64,000 nucleotides of DNA from Nocardioides jiangsuensis (GCF_019679455.1 NZ_JAIEZQ010000001.1:1178001-1242000), one strand, 5' to 3'. Counted from the first letter of the stretch, positions 17,889 to 27,373 are shown. Program-made: numbers and translations. Notes: a model not told the origin generated them from the letters alone.

Positions 17889-19250
17889 GTGGCCAACACC
17901 GAGACCGACCAGCTCGTCTCCCCGACCGGGCAGAACGAGGACCTGAAGCGGACCATCACCGCACCGCTGCTGTTCTTCTACGTCCTCGGGGACGTGCTCG
18001 GCTCGGGCATCTACGCCCTGATCGGGGTGATGGCCCTCGAGGTCGGCGGTGCCTTCTGGACGTCGTTCGTCGTCGGGGTCACCGTGGCGATGCTGACCGG
18101 CTTCGCCTACGCCGAGCTGATCACCAAGTACCCCCAGGCGGCCGGGGCCGCGCTCTACGTCTCCAAGGCGTTCGGCAACCGGTTCTTCACCTTCGTGGTC
18201 ACCTACTTCATGCTCAGTGCGAGCATCGCGGCCGCCGGTGCCCTGGCCCTGGTCTTCGGCGGCGGCTACTTCAAGGAGTTCATCGAGCTCCCGACCACGC
18301 TGGTGGCGATCGGCTTCATCGTGGTGCTGGCGCTGCTGAACTTCCGCGGAATCTCGGAGTCGGTGAAGGCGAACATGCTGATGAGCCTGGTGGAGATCAC
18401 CGGCCTCGGCATCGTCCTCGCGGTGGGCGCGGCGGTGCTCTTCCAGGGTGACGCCGACTTCAGCAGGCCCTTCGAGTTCAAGGGCGACGGCAACGAGATG
18501 CTGCTGGTCCTCGCCGGCGCCGCGCTGGCGTTCTTCTCCATGACCGGCTTCGAGAACGCGGCGAACGTCGCGGAGGAGACCAAGAACCCCAACAAAGTCT
18601 TCCCGCGGGCGCTGCTCGGCGGCATGGCCGTGGCGGGGGTGCTCTACCTCCTCGTCGCCTTCATCGCCTCGATGGTGGCGCCCACCGACCAGATCGCCGG
18701 CTCCGAGAGCGCTCTGCTCGAGGTGGTCAAGGCCGGCCCGATCCCGGTCCCTGGCAGCGTGTTCGCCGCGATCGCCCTGGTCGCGGTCACCAACACCGCG
18801 CTGGTCGCGCTGGTGGCGCAGTCGCGGATCATGTACGGCATGGCCCGCGAGGGCGTCGTGCCGCGGATCTTCGCCCGCACACACGCCAGCCGGCAGACCC
18901 CGTGGGTCGCGATCGTGTTCACCACCGCGGTGGTCGTCGCGCTGCTGGTCACCGCCGACGTCGAGCGGCTCGCCGCGGTCACCGTGCTGTTCCTGATCGC
19001 GGTCTACGCGCTGGTCTGCGTCTCCGCGCTCAAGCTCCGCAAGGACACCGTTGACCACGACCACTACCGGGCGCCGACCTGGACCCTGTACGCCGGCCTG
19101 GTCACCAACCTCGGCCTGCTGGTGAACACCGTGCTCGACGACCCGGGCGCGGTCGGCTACGCGGCGATCATGGTCGCGGTCGGGCTGGTGCTCTACGTCG
19201 TGAACAACCTGGTCACGTCGAAGACGGACCGTCAGCCGGTCGCGCGCTGA
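17889..19250 (+). CDS. APC-superfamily amino-acid permease
   Basis: 453 residues with about 12 hydrophobic segments. The first TM carries the APC signature GDVLGSGIYALIG, where the unwound GSGIY binds the substrate amine and carboxyl groups. The conserved FFSMTGFENAANVAEE segment in TM6 matches amino acid/polyamine transporters. The GTG start at 17889 follows a GGGGGA ribosome site. The last 38 bp overlap the convergent TetR gene. Substrate unknown; proximity to a leucine-type catabolic operon allows, but does not prove, branched-chain amino acid uptake. Confidence 0.87.
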   Translation: MANTETDQLVSPTGQNEDLKRTITAPLLFFYVLGDVLGSGIYALIGVMALEVGGAFWTSFVVGVTVAMLTGFAYAELITKYPQAAGAALYVSKAFGNRFFTFVVTYFMLSASIAAAGALALVFGGGYFKEFIELPTTLVAIGFIVVLALLNFRGISESVKANMLMSLVEITGLGIVLAVGAAVLFQGDADFSRPFEFKGDGNEMLLVLAGAALAFFSMTGFENAANVAEETKNPNKVFPRALLGGMAVAGVLYLLVAFIASMVAPTDQIAGSESALLEVVKAGPIPVPGSVFAAIALVAVTNTALVALVAQSRIMYGMAREGVVPRIFARTHASRQTPWVAIVFTTAVVVALLVTADVERLAAVTVLFLIAVYALVCVSALKLRKDTVDHDHYRAPTWTLYAGLVTNLGLLVNTVLDDPGAVGYAAIMVAVGLVLYVVNNLVTSKTDRQPVAR

Positions 19251-19788
19251 TCGCCCCGAGCGCCATCCGCTCGAGCATCGCCCGCATCTCCGGCTCGGGG
19301 AGCATCCCGCTGTGCGGGGTGGAGTTGAGCAGCCCGAAGACCGCGTGCGCCATGGCCCGGGCCCGGCGCGGGCTCAGGTCGTGGTGGGTCTTGCGGAGCT
19401 GACCGGCCCAGAGGTCGACGTACTCCCGCTGGAGGAGGCGGACCTGCTCGCGCGCGTCCTCGGGCAGCGAGGCCCAGTCGCGGTCCTGGACCACGATCAG
19501 CGCCTTGTTGTGCAGGGCGAAGTCGATGTGCCAGTTGACCAGCGCGTGCAGGGCCTCGGTCGCCCCCTCGGCCTGGGCGACCCGGGAGCGGCCGACCTCG
19601 AGCAGCTCCTGGCTGATCGAGACCAGCATCTCGGCGAGCATCGCGTCCTTGGAGCTGAAGTGCCGGTAGAGCGCCGGCCCGGAGATCCCGCAGGCGGCGC
19701 CGAGGTCGACCACGGAGACGCCGTGGAACCCGCGCTCGGCGAACAGCTCGGCGGCGGTCGCCAGGATCTGGTCGCGTCGGGTGGTCAC
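19213..19788 (-). CDS. TetR-family repressor, probably of the acyl-CoA carboxylase operon
   Basis: 191 residues from the GTG at 19788 (an in-frame GTG at 19806 is the alternative). The N-terminal helix-turn-helix is clear: ILATAAELFAERGFHGVSV then GAACGISGPALYRHFSSKDAM (about residues 7-50). The ligand domain has the helical pattern of acyl-CoA-type TetR regulators. It is divergent from the acyl-CoA carboxylase/HMG-CoA lyase operon, and matching 6-4-6 dyads lie both next to its own start and near the operon start. That indicates autoregulation plus operon control, presumably relieved by an acyl-CoA. Confidence 0.87.
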   Translation of the reverse strand: MTTRRDQILATAAELFAERGFHGVSVVDLGAACGISGPALYRHFSSKDAMLAEMLVSISQELLEVGRSRVAQAEGATEALHALVNWHIDFALHNKALIVVQDRDWASLPEDAREQVRLLQREYVDLWAGQLRKTHHDLSPRRARAMAHAVFGLLNSTPHSGMLPEPEMRAMLERMALGAISARPADGPSST

Positions 19789-19809
19789 CCCGCCAGCGTA
19801 GGGCACCGG

Positions 19810-19825
19810 GTTAACGGTCGTTCAC
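19810..19825. promoter_or_regulatory. TetR operator candidate near its own gene
   Basis: GTTAACGGTCGTTCAC is a 6-4-6 dyad (GTTAAC, GGTC, GTTCAC) with one mismatch between half-sites. It lies 21 bp upstream of the TetR start codon and matches the two overlapping sites at 19951-19976. Confidence 0.6.
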
Positions 19826-19950
19826 TCCTGACCGAGCGGGACGGCGATCGAAGCCGCCCGCGGTGACCGGTCCGACCACCGGCCCGTTCCACATCGGCAG
19901 GACACCGGGCCAGGGTTGGTGGCGGCGAGTGGCGCGTCCGGGGATCCGGG

Positions 19951-19976
19951 GTTAGCATGCGTTAACGATCATTAAC
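19951..19976. promoter_or_regulatory. Overlapping double TetR operator before the acyl-CoA carboxylase operon
   Basis: Three GTTAAC-type half-sites are spaced at exactly 10 bp: GTTAGC-ATGC-GTTAAC-GATC-ATTAAC. The central half-site is shared, making two overlapping 16-bp dyads on one face of the helix. The stretch is AT-rich inside very GC-rich DNA and lies about 75 bp upstream of the operon's first start codon, a good position for repression. Confidence 0.65.
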
Positions 19977-20049
19977 CGATCTGCCGACCGCCCCTTCGCC
20001 CGTGCCGCGCGCGTGGCCGCGGGCAGCCGACGACCGTGGAGGAGACGCC

Positions 20050-21681
20050 GTGGACGCGACAGGCTCGACCGCCGGGACCGAGGTCGCCGACCTGCCCGGC
20101 CCGACCGAGGGGTCCGGCATGAGGCCGCTCGTCGAGGACCTGCGCCGCCGGCTGGAGACCGCCCGCCGCGGCGGCTCGGAGTCGGCCCGGCGCAAGCACC
20201 TCGACCGGGGCAAACTGCTCGCCCGCGACCGGATCGACCAGCTGCTCGACCCGGGCAGCCCGTTCCTGGAGCTGAGCCCGCTCGCCGCGACCGGCATGTA
20301 CGGCGGCTCCCCGGACGGCGACGACCCGGTGCCCTCGGGCGGCATCGTCACCGGGATCGGGCGGGTCAGCGGCCGCGAGTGCGTGATCGTCGCCAACGAC
20401 GCCACGGTCAAGGGCGGCACCTACTACCCGGTGACGGTCAAGAAGCACCTGCGCGCTCAGGAGGTCGCCCGGGCGAACCGCCTCCCGTGCATCTACCTCG
20501 TCGACTCCGGCGGCGCGTTCCTGCCGATGCAGGACGAGGTGTTCCCGGACAAGGAGCACTTCGGCCGGATCTTCTTCAACCAGGCGAACCTCTCTGCCGC
20601 CGGGATCCCGCAGGTCGCGGCGGTGATGGGGTCGTGCACCGCCGGCGGCGCCTACGTGCCGGCGATGTCCGACGAGACGGTGATCGTCAAGGAGCAGGGC
20701 ACGATCTTCCTCGGCGGGCCGCCGCTGGTGAAGGCCGCGACCGGTGAGGTGGTCACCGCGGAGGACCTCGGTGGCGGCGACGTGCACGCCCGGAAGTCCG
20801 GGGTAGTGGACCACCTCGCCACCGACGACGCCGAGGCGCTCGCGATCATCCGCTCCGTCGTGGCCACCTTCGAGCGCGGCACCCCCGACGCCCTCGTCCC
20901 CGCCCCCGTCGAGGAGCCGGTGGAGGACCCGGCGGGCCTGTACGACGTGGTGCCGACGGACTCGCGTACGCCGTACGACGTGCGCGAGGTGATCAGCCGG
21001 ATCGTCGACGGCTCGCGGTTCCACGAGTTCAAGGCGCTCTACGGGGAGACCCTCGTGTGCGGGTTCGCACGCGTGTGGGGCTTCCCGGTCGGGATCGTGG
21101 CGAACAACGGCATCCTGTTCAGCGAGTCCAGCCTCAAGGGCGCGCACTTCATCGAGCTCTGCAACCAGCGCGGCATCCCGCTGGTGTTCCTGCAGAACAT
21201 CACCGGCTTCATGGTCGGCCGGGAGTACGAGAACGGCGGCATCGCCCGCGACGGCGCCAAGCTGGTCACCGCGGTGGCGTGCTCGGTGGTCCCCAAGTTC
21301 ACCGTGGTCATCGGCGGCTCGTTCGGTGCCGGCAACTACGGCATGTGCGGGCGGGCCTACGACCCCCGGTTCCTGTGGATGTGGCCCAACGCGCGGATCT
21401 CGGTGATGGGCGGGGAGCAGGCCGCGTCCGTGCTCGCCACCGTCCGCCGCGACGGGATCGAGGCCCAGGGCGGCTCCTGGTCGGCGGACGAGGAGGAGGC
21501 GTTCAAGGCCCCGATCCGTGACCAGTACGAGTCGCAGGGCTCGCCGTACTACTCGACCGCGCGGCTGTGGGACGACGGCGTCATCGACCCCGCGGACACC
21601 CGCCGGGTGCTCGGCATGGGCCTGGCCGTCGCCGCGAACGCCCCGATCCCCGAGCCGTCGTACGGCATCTTCCGGATGTAG
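20050..21681 (+). CDS. Acyl-CoA carboxylase beta subunit (methylcrotonyl-CoA carboxylase type)
   Basis: 543 residues. Carboxyltransferase subunit that moves the carboxyl group from biotin to an acyl-CoA. Both crotonase-like halves are present; glycine-rich oxyanion-type loops include [15 protein letters not shown] and [20 protein letters not shown], the latter typical of methylcrotonyl-CoA carboxylase rather than propionyl-CoA carboxylase. The GTG at 20050 follows GGAGGAG. It is first in an operon with the biotin carboxylase subunit and HMG-CoA lyase, which fits the last steps of leucine breakdown. Expected regulator: the divergent TetR. Confidence 0.9.
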   Translation: MDATGSTAGTEVADLPGPTEGSGMRPLVEDLRRRLETARRGGSESARRKHLDRGKLLARDRIDQLLDPGSPFLELSPLAATGMYGGSPDGDDPVPSGGIVTGIGRVSGRECVIVANDATVKGGTYYPVTVKKHLRAQEVARANRLPCIYLVDSGGAFLPMQDEVFPDKEHFGRIFFNQANLSAAGIPQVAAVMGSCTAGGAYVPAMSDETVIVKEQGTIFLGGPPLVKAATGEVVTAEDLGGGDVHARKSGVVDHLATDDAEALAIIRSVVATFERGTPDALVPAPVEEPVEDPAGLYDVVPTDSRTPYDVREVISRIVDGSRFHEFKALYGETLVCGFARVWGFPVGIVANNGILFSESSLKGAHFIELCNQRGIPLVFLQNITGFMVGREYENGGIARDGAKLVTAVACSVVPKFTVVIGGSFGAGNYGMCGRAYDPRFLWMWPNARISVMGGEQAASVLATVRRDGIEAQGGSWSADEEEAFKAPIRDQYESQGSPYYSTARLWDDGVIDPADTRRVLGMGLAVAANAPIPEPSYGIFRM

Positions 21682-21739
21682 CCAGCGGGCGACCGCGAGC
21701 CCCGCGGATGCCCGGCACCGTCAGAACCGAGGAATGTCC

Positions 21740-23710
21740 ATGATCTCCACCCTGCTCGTCGCGAACCGCGGGGAGATCGCGCTGCGCGTGATCCGGGCCG
21801 CGCACGCGGCCGGCCTGCGCACCGTCGCGGTCTACTCCGACGCCGACCGCACCGCGCCGCACGTGCGGGCCGCCGACACCGCGGTCCGGATCGGACCCAC
21901 CCCGGCGTCCGAGTCCTACCTGAACATCGAGGCGCTGCTCGAGGCGGCCCGGAAGACCGGCGCGGACGCGGTCCACCCCGGCTACGGGTTCCTCTCCGAG
22001 CGGGCCGCGTTCGCCCGCGCCGTCACCGAGGCCGGGCTCACCTTCGTCGGGCCCACCGCCGAGGTGATGGAGCAGATGGGCCGCAAGGACACCGCCCGGG
22101 ACATCGCGGTCGCGGCCGGCGTGCCCGTCGTCCCCTCCGCCGAGCTGCGCGGCAGTACCGTCGACGCGGACGCGATCGGCTACCCGCTGCTCGTCAAGGC
22201 CGCCGCCGGCGGTGGCGGCAAGGGGATGCGGATCGTGCGCGACCCGGCCGACTTCGCCGACGCCCTCGCGGCAGCGCGCCGGGAGGCGGCCTCCGCGTTC
22301 GGTGACGACACGATCCTGGTGGAGCGGTACGTCGAGCACGGCCGCCACGTCGAGGTGCAGGTGCTCGCCGACGAGCACGGCAACGTGGTGCACCTCTTCG
22401 AGCGCGACTGCTCCGCGCAGCGCCGGCACCAGAAGGTCCTCGAGGAGGCGCCTGCCCCGACGATCAGCGCCGATGTGCGCCGGGTCCTCACCGACTCGGC
22501 GGTGGCGCTGTGCCGCGAGGTCGGCTACACGAACGCCGGCACGGTGGAGTTCCTGGTGTCGGGGGAGGAGGTGTTCTTCCTGGAGATGAACACCCGGCTC
22601 CAGGTCGAGCACCCGGTCACCGAGCTCGCGGTGTCCGTCGCCGGCAGGCCCCTGGACCTGGTCCGGCTCCAGCTGCTGGTCGCCGCCGGTGAGCCGCTGC
22701 CGTTCAAGCAGGACGACGTCGCCCTCACCGGGCACGCGATCGAGGCACGGGTCTACGCCGAGGACGCCTTCAACGGGTTCCTGCCGCAGGCCGGGGTGGC
22801 CGAGCACGTCCGCTGGTCGCCGCGCGCCCGCGTGGACGCCGCCCTGGAGTCCGGGCAGGAGGTCAGCACGTCGTACGACCCGATGCTCGGCAAGGTGATC
22901 GCGCACGGCGCCACCCGGGAGGCCGCCCGCCGCTCCCTGGTCACCGCGCTCGACGACACCGCGATCCTCGGGCTCACCACCAACCTCGGCTTCCTCCGCG
23001 GGCTGGCCTCCTCCGACGCGTTCCGCGACAACACCATCGACACCGCCTGGCTCGACTCGCACCCGGACGCGATCCGGCCCGAGGGGCTCGAGGGTGCCTC
23101 GGTGCTCGCGGCCTGGGCCCTGGCCACGTCGCAGCCGGCCGACCTCGCGCACCCGTTCGGTGCCGGCGACGGCTGGCGGCTGTCCGGCCCCGCGGCGCCG
23201 ACGCCGGTGGAGCTCGTCGTGGACGGTGAGCGCACGCTGTTCCGGGTGGACCCGGCCGGCCGGGTGAGCACGCACGACCGAAGCTGGCGGGTGCACGAGA
23301 TCGCCGCCGACGCGGGCCTGCTCCGCCTGGAGGTCGACGACCTCGTGCACGAGGCGGCGGTCCGGGTCGGACCGCACCGGGTCGACGTCGCCCACCGCGG
23401 CAACACGCACCGCTTCGACCGGCCGGACGCGTTCGGCCCCGGCAGCAGCCACGCGGTCTCCGACGGCACCGTGGTCGCGCCGATGCCCGGCACCGTGCTC
23501 GCCGTCCAGGTCACCGCGGGGCAGCAGGTGGAGGAGGGGGCGATACTCGGCGTCATGGAGGCGATGAAGATGGAGCTCTCGCTGAAGGCGCCCGTGACCG
23601 GGACGGTGGCCACGGTGGCCGCCGCGGTGGGGCAGCAGGTGGCGCTCGGCGCGACCCTGTTCGTCGTCGACCCGTCGCATCCGGGTGGCCCCGGCGAGCA
23701 GGAGGTCTGA
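21740..23710 (+). CDS. Acyl-CoA carboxylase alpha subunit (biotin carboxylase + biotin carrier)
   Basis: 656 residues. Biotin carboxylase domain (about 1-450) starting with LLVANRGEIALRVIRAA and containing the ATP-grasp glycine loop AAGGGGKGMRI and the ERDCSAQRRHQKV and EMNTRLQVEHPVTE signatures. A middle region leads to a C-terminal biotinyl domain with EAMKMEL (biotinylated Lys610). The ATG at 21740 was preferred over one two codons upstream because GAGGA is then at normal distance. It lies 58 bp after the beta subunit and 2 bp before HMG-CoA lyase. With the beta subunit it forms the carboxylase holoenzyme. Confidence 0.92.
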   Translation: MISTLLVANRGEIALRVIRAAHAAGLRTVAVYSDADRTAPHVRAADTAVRIGPTPASESYLNIEALLEAARKTGADAVHPGYGFLSERAAFARAVTEAGLTFVGPTAEVMEQMGRKDTARDIAVAAGVPVVPSAELRGSTVDADAIGYPLLVKAAAGGGGKGMRIVRDPADFADALAAARREAASAFGDDTILVERYVEHGRHVEVQVLADEHGNVVHLFERDCSAQRRHQKVLEEAPAPTISADVRRVLTDSAVALCREVGYTNAGTVEFLVSGEEVFFLEMNTRLQVEHPVTELAVSVAGRPLDLVRLQLLVAAGEPLPFKQDDVALTGHAIEARVYAEDAFNGFLPQAGVAEHVRWSPRARVDAALESGQEVSTSYDPMLGKVIAHGATREAARRSLVTALDDTAILGLTTNLGFLRGLASSDAFRDNTIDTAWLDSHPDAIRPEGLEGASVLAAWALATSQPADLAHPFGAGDGWRLSGPAAPTPVELVVDGERTLFRVDPAGRVSTHDRSWRVHEIAADAGLLRLEVDDLVHEAAVRVGPHRVDVAHRGNTHRFDRPDAFGPGSSHAVSDGTVVAPMPGTVLAVQVTAGQQVEEGAILGVMEAMKMELSLKAPVTGTVATVAAAVGQQVALGATLFVVDPSHPGGPGEQEV

Positions 23711-23712
23711 CC

Positions 23713-24663
23713 GTGCGCACCCCCCAGGTCGTCCGCGACCCGTCGCTCCCGGAGCGGGTCACCATCTACGAGGTCGGTCCCCGCGACGGCCTCCAGAACG
23801 AGAGCGCCGTGGTCCCGCTCGAGACCAAGGCGGCGTTCCTGCGCCGGCTCGTCGAGGCGGGGCTGCCGGTCGTCGAGGCGACCAGCTTCGTGCACCCGAA
23901 GTGGGTTCCGCAGCTCGCCGACGCCGCCGACCTGGTCGACGCGATCGCCGAGCGCGGCCTGGACCGGGTCGACGGGCGGACCGTGCCGATGCCGGTGCTC
24001 GTGCCCAACGAGCGGGGCCTGGACCGTGCCCTGGAGCGGGGGGTGCGGCACATCGCGATCTTCGGCAGCGCGACCGAGACGTTCGCGCAGCGCAACCTCA
24101 ACCGCAGCCTCGACGAGCAGTTCACGATGTTCGAGCCGACCGTACGACGGGCCCGCGAGGCGGGGATGGACGTCCGGGCCTACATCTCGATGTGCTTCGG
24201 CGACCCGTGGGAGGGCGACGTCCCGGTCGACCAGGTGGTGTCCGTGGGCAAGCGGCTCTTCGACCTCGGCGCCTCCCAGCTCTCGCTCGGCGACACGATC
24301 GGGGTCGGCACCCCGGGGCACGTCGCCGCGCTGCTCGCCGCGTTCAACGAGGCCGGGCTGCCGAACACCGACCTCGCGATGCACTTCCACGACACCTACG
24401 GCCAGGCGCTGTCGAACACCCAGGCCGCGCTCCGCGCCGGGGTCACCACCTTCGACGCCAGCGCCGGCGGCCTGGGCGGGTGCCCGTACGCGGAGAGCGC
24501 CACCGGGAACCTCGCCACCGAGGACCTGGTGTGGATGCTGCACGGCCTGGGCATCGACACCGGGGTCGACCTCGACCGGCTGGTCGCGACCAGCGTGTGG
24601 ATGGCCGGGCAGCTCGGCCGGCCCAGCCCCTCGCGGGTCGTCAACGCGCTGGCGGGCGGCTGA
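23713..24663 (+). CDS. Hydroxymethylglutaryl-CoA lyase
   Basis: 316 residues. TIM-barrel HMGL-like enzyme cleaving HMG-CoA to acetoacetate and acetyl-CoA. The N-terminal catalytic motif GPRDGLQNE (about 22-30) with Arg24/Asp25, the metal-binding MHFHDTYGQA segment and the signature GGLGGCPYAESATGN containing the active-site cysteine are all present. It begins 2 bp after the carboxylase alpha stop, so it is translationally linked. Its product position in leucine catabolism matches methylcrotonyl-CoA carboxylase; the enoyl-CoA hydratase and isovaleryl-CoA dehydrogenase of that pathway are not in the window. Confidence 0.93.
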   Translation: MRTPQVVRDPSLPERVTIYEVGPRDGLQNESAVVPLETKAAFLRRLVEAGLPVVEATSFVHPKWVPQLADAADLVDAIAERGLDRVDGRTVPMPVLVPNERGLDRALERGVRHIAIFGSATETFAQRNLNRSLDEQFTMFEPTVRRAREAGMDVRAYISMCFGDPWEGDVPVDQVVSVGKRLFDLGASQLSLGDTIGVGTPGHVAALLAAFNEAGLPNTDLAMHFHDTYGQALSNTQAALRAGVTTFDASAGGLGGCPYAESATGNLATEDLVWMLHGLGIDTGVDLDRLVATSVWMAGQLGRPSPSRVVNALAGG

Positions 24664-24697
24664 CGGGAGCCCGCCGCGCGTGGGGCAGAATGCGCGC

Positions 24698-25798
24698 ATG
24701 AGCCGGACCGTCTACCTCCACATCGGTGCGCCGAAGACGGGCACCTCGTACCTCCAGGACCGGCTGCGGCTGAACAAGGCGGAGCTGCGCCGGCACGGCG
24801 TGCACTACCCGCTGGGCCGGCTGAACCTGCACTCCGACCACTTCAGGCCCGCGCTCGACCTGATCGAGAAGGACTGGGGCGGGGCGCTCGCCCAGGCGGA
24901 GGGGCAGTGGGACGCCCTGATGCGGCAGGTACGCCGGCTCGACGGCACCGTGATCATCAGCCACGAGATCCTCGCCGCCGCGACCCCGGAGCAGATCGCG
25001 CGGGCGATGGCCGACCTCGAGGGCGACGAGGTGCACGTCGTGTACTCCGCGCGCGACCTCGGCCGGCAGATCCCCGCGGAGTGGCAGGAGAGCATCAAGC
25101 AGCGCCGCAGGTGGACGTTCAAGAAGTACATCAAGAACGTGCAGACCGCCTCCCAGTCCGCACCGGACCTGTGGTTCTGGCGGGTGCAGGGACTGCCCAA
25201 CGTGTTGGCCCGCTGGAGCGCGGTGCTGCCGCCGGAGCGTGTCCACCTGGTCACCGTCCCGCCGGCCGGCGCCCCCAAGGACCTGCTGTGGCAGCGGTTC
25301 TGCACGGTCTTCGGGATCGACCCGGCCTGGGCGCCGAAGGAGAGCGAGCGGCGCAACGAGTCGATGGGCGTCGAGGAGGCCGCGCTCGTGCGCCGGCTCA
25401 ACGCCCGTCTCCGCAAGGCCGGGGTGACCGGCGCCGAGCACCGGGCGCTGGTCAAGGAGCTCCTGGTGCACCAGAACCTGGCCCGCCGGCGCCGGAAGAC
25501 CCCGGTCACCCTGCCCCCGGCGGTCTACCCGTGGGCCGAGGAGGTCACCGAGGAGTGGCTGACCTGGGTCGCGGGCTCGGGCGTCGACGTGGTCGGCGAC
25601 GTCACGGACCTGCGTCCGGTGGCACCGGCGCCGGGCACGCCGTGGGTCAACCCCGACCGGCCGAAGCAGAAGGTGCTGGCGCGGGCGGCCCTCGAGGGTC
25701 TCGCCGTGATGACGGCCGAGGCCGCCCGCCGCTCCGACCCCGAGCAACAGCTCTCCGGCAAGGTCACCCGCGCGGTCAAGCGCATGCGCGACCACTAG
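24698..25798 (+). CDS. Sulfotransferase-like P-loop protein
   Basis: 366 residues. The N-terminus YLHIGAPKTGTSYLQ is a clear PAPS-binding 5'-phosphosulfate loop (Lys13 with GTS), as in bacterial sulfotransferase families. A possible 3'-phosphate-binding segment is VHVVYSARDLGRQIPAEWQE around 110-130. The C-terminal region is basic and less conserved. The acceptor is unknown (candidates would be a glycolipid or polysaccharide). It follows HMG-CoA lyase by 34 bp on the same strand but has no metabolic link to it. Confidence 0.8.
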   Translation: MSRTVYLHIGAPKTGTSYLQDRLRLNKAELRRHGVHYPLGRLNLHSDHFRPALDLIEKDWGGALAQAEGQWDALMRQVRRLDGTVIISHEILAAATPEQIARAMADLEGDEVHVVYSARDLGRQIPAEWQESIKQRRRWTFKKYIKNVQTASQSAPDLWFWRVQGLPNVLARWSAVLPPERVHLVTVPPAGAPKDLLWQRFCTVFGIDPAWAPKESERRNESMGVEEAALVRRLNARLRKAGVTGAEHRALVKELLVHQNLARRRRKTPVTLPPAVYPWAEEVTEEWLTWVAGSGVDVVGDVTDLRPVAPAPGTPWVNPDRPKQKVLARAALEGLAVMTAEAARRSDPEQQLSGKVTRAVKRMRDH

Positions 25799-25822
25799 GC
25801 CGGCAACCCTGCCCGCTCCGGT

Positions 25823-25910
25823 CGGCGTCGAGAGGTCACTCGTTCGGCGTCGAGAGGTCACTCGTTCGGCGTCGAGAGGTCACTCGTGAGGCCTTGAGGC
25901 GTCAGTCGTT
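25823..25910. repeat. Array A of 22-bp direct repeats between convergent genes
   Basis: Units at 25823-25844, 25845-25866 and 25867-25887 begin CGGCGTCGAGAG and are identical except for the truncated end of the third; a diverged fourth unit lies at 25891-25910. The array fills the gap between the sulfotransferase-like gene (+) and the EcsC-like gene (-). A second array built on the same 22-bp unit occurs at 27365-27430. No spacers, so it is not CRISPR. Confidence 0.85.
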
Positions 25911-25916
25911 CGGCGG

Positions 25917-26597
25917 TCAGCGCATCGTGCGGCGGAGCAGCTCCCGGTCGGCGTACCGGCCGATCCTCCAGGTGGCGAACGCGTCCGCGCTCGCGCCGAA
26001 GAGCCCGCCGACCACCGGAACCCGGCGGCCCACGGTCACGGCCACCCGCTTGCCGGCCACCCGGGTGAGCAGCTCGGAGGTGACCTCGGCGGCCATCACC
26101 TGGTCCAGGTGCGGGTCGTGCGTGGGTGCCGTGGCGATCGCCATCGGCGGGGCCGGCAGCTTCTTCTTCCGGACCAGGGTCTGCACGGTCTCCTCGCCGA
26201 GCATGCAACCGAGCACCGCGTTGTGCACCCGCGGGTCCGCGAGGTCGTAGCCGCGCAGGTGCGCGATGCCCGCGACCATCCGGCACTGGAGCAGGGCGAG
26301 CCCGCTGATGTTCGCGGGGATCGTGATCGCGGCGGTGACCATGCCGCCGAGGTTGGTGGCGAAGCCCTGGGCGCCGGCGTACCGGACGTGGTTCTCGATC
26401 ACCTCGTGGATCGCCTTCTCCACGTCGCCGTGCTGCTCCGCGAGCTGCTTGTCGGCCGCGCTCGCCGCACCGGGCAGCGGGCCGACGCCGTGGATCGCGC
26501 GGCGCAGCGCCTCGTGGACGAAGTTCGTGGTCAGCTCCGGGGCGAGCCGGTGCACGCTGGGGCCGAGGGCCTTGCCGATCGAACCGCCGATGCCCAT
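25917..26597 (-). CDS. EcsC-family protein
   Basis: 226 residues, ATG at 26597. Alternating amphipathic helices with a Gly/Ala-rich core (FATNLGGMVTAAITIPANISGLALLQCRM, described here only in part) resemble the C-terminal region of EcsC, a protein linked to ABC transporter Ecs in Bacillus; the precise role in actinobacteria is unknown. The central hydrophobic region at about 82-105 could insert into or associate with the membrane. Divergent from aat with 86 bp between starts. Confidence 0.7.
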   Translation of the reverse strand: MGIGGSIGKALGPSVHRLAPELTTNFVHEALRRAIHGVGPLPGAASAADKQLAEQHGDVEKAIHEVIENHVRYAGAQGFATNLGGMVTAAITIPANISGLALLQCRMVAGIAHLRGYDLADPRVHNAVLGCMLGEETVQTLVRKKKLPAPPMAIATAPTHDPHLDQVMAAEVTSELLTRVAGKRVAVTVGRRVPVVGGLFGASADAFATWRIGRYADRELLRRTMR

Positions 26598-26683
26598 GTT
26601 CTCTCCTGCACTGTCTTCGGGGTGCTGATGTGCACCCTACGTCGCTGTCGGGGGGCCCTGGTGGGACGGTGTTGGATGGGAGC

Positions 26684-27373
26684 GTGCCGATCGAACCACC
26701 CCCGACCGGATGGGTCTTCCCCGACCCGTCCGACGCCGATGACGACGTCGTGGGCATGGGGGCCGACCTCCAGCCGGGAACGCTCCTCGCTGCCTACCGC
26801 CACGGGTTGTTCCCCATGCCCGGGGGAGTGCCCGACGAGGAGCCGGACGAAACCGACCTGCCGATGTTGTGGTGGTCACCGGACCCGCGGGGCGTGCTGC
26901 CGCTCGACCGGCTCAGGGTGTCCCGGTCGCTGCGGACCTCGACGCGCCGGATGGAGGTACGCGTGGACACCGCCTTCGACCAGGTGGTCGCGGCCTGCGC
27001 GGACCCCGCGCGCGACTCGGGCTGGATCGACCACCAGATCGTCGAGGCCTACACCCGGCTGCACCTCCTCGGCTGGGCGCACTCGGTGGAGGCGTGGCAG
27101 GACGGCCGGCTGGTCGGCGGACTGTACGGCGTCGCGATCGGCGGCCTGTTCGCGGGGGAGTCGATGTTCCACCGGGTGACCGACGCGTCGAAGGTGGCGC
27201 TGGTCGGCCTGGTCGACCTGCTGTGCGACGAGCACGCGGACCAGCGGGTGCTCGACGTGCAGTGGCGCACCGACCACCTCGGGTCGCTGGGCGTGGTCGA
27301 GGTTCCGCGGAGGTCGTACCTGCGGATGCTCCGAACGGCGCTGGACCTCCCGCTCCCCGCCCCCTGGCGTTGA
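26684..27373 (+). CDS. aat: Leucyl/phenylalanyl-tRNA--protein transferase
   Basis: 229 residues from the GTG at 26684 behind GGGAG. It adds Leu or Phe from aminoacyl-tRNA to N-terminal Lys/Arg of proteins, marking them for ClpS/ClpAP degradation. Family motifs are visible: AAYRHGLFPMP near the N-terminus, MLWWSPDPRGVLPLD, the tRNA/peptide region EAYTRLHLLGWAHSVEAW and GGLYGVAIGGLFAGESMFH. Its stop codon lies inside the first unit of repeat array B. Confidence 0.94.
   Translation: MPIEPPPTGWVFPDPSDADDDVVGMGADLQPGTLLAAYRHGLFPMPGGVPDEEPDETDLPMLWWSPDPRGVLPLDRLRVSRSLRTSTRRMEVRVDTAFDQVVAACADPARDSGWIDHQIVEAYTRLHLLGWAHSVEAWQDGRLVGGLYGVAIGGLFAGESMFHRVTDASKVALVGLVDLLCDEHADQRVLDVQWRTDHLGSLGVVEVPRRSYLRMLRTALDLPLPAPWR

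Noticed and set aside
25823-25910. CRISPR array
   Set aside because: The repeats are contiguous 22-bp units with no unique spacers and no cas genes.
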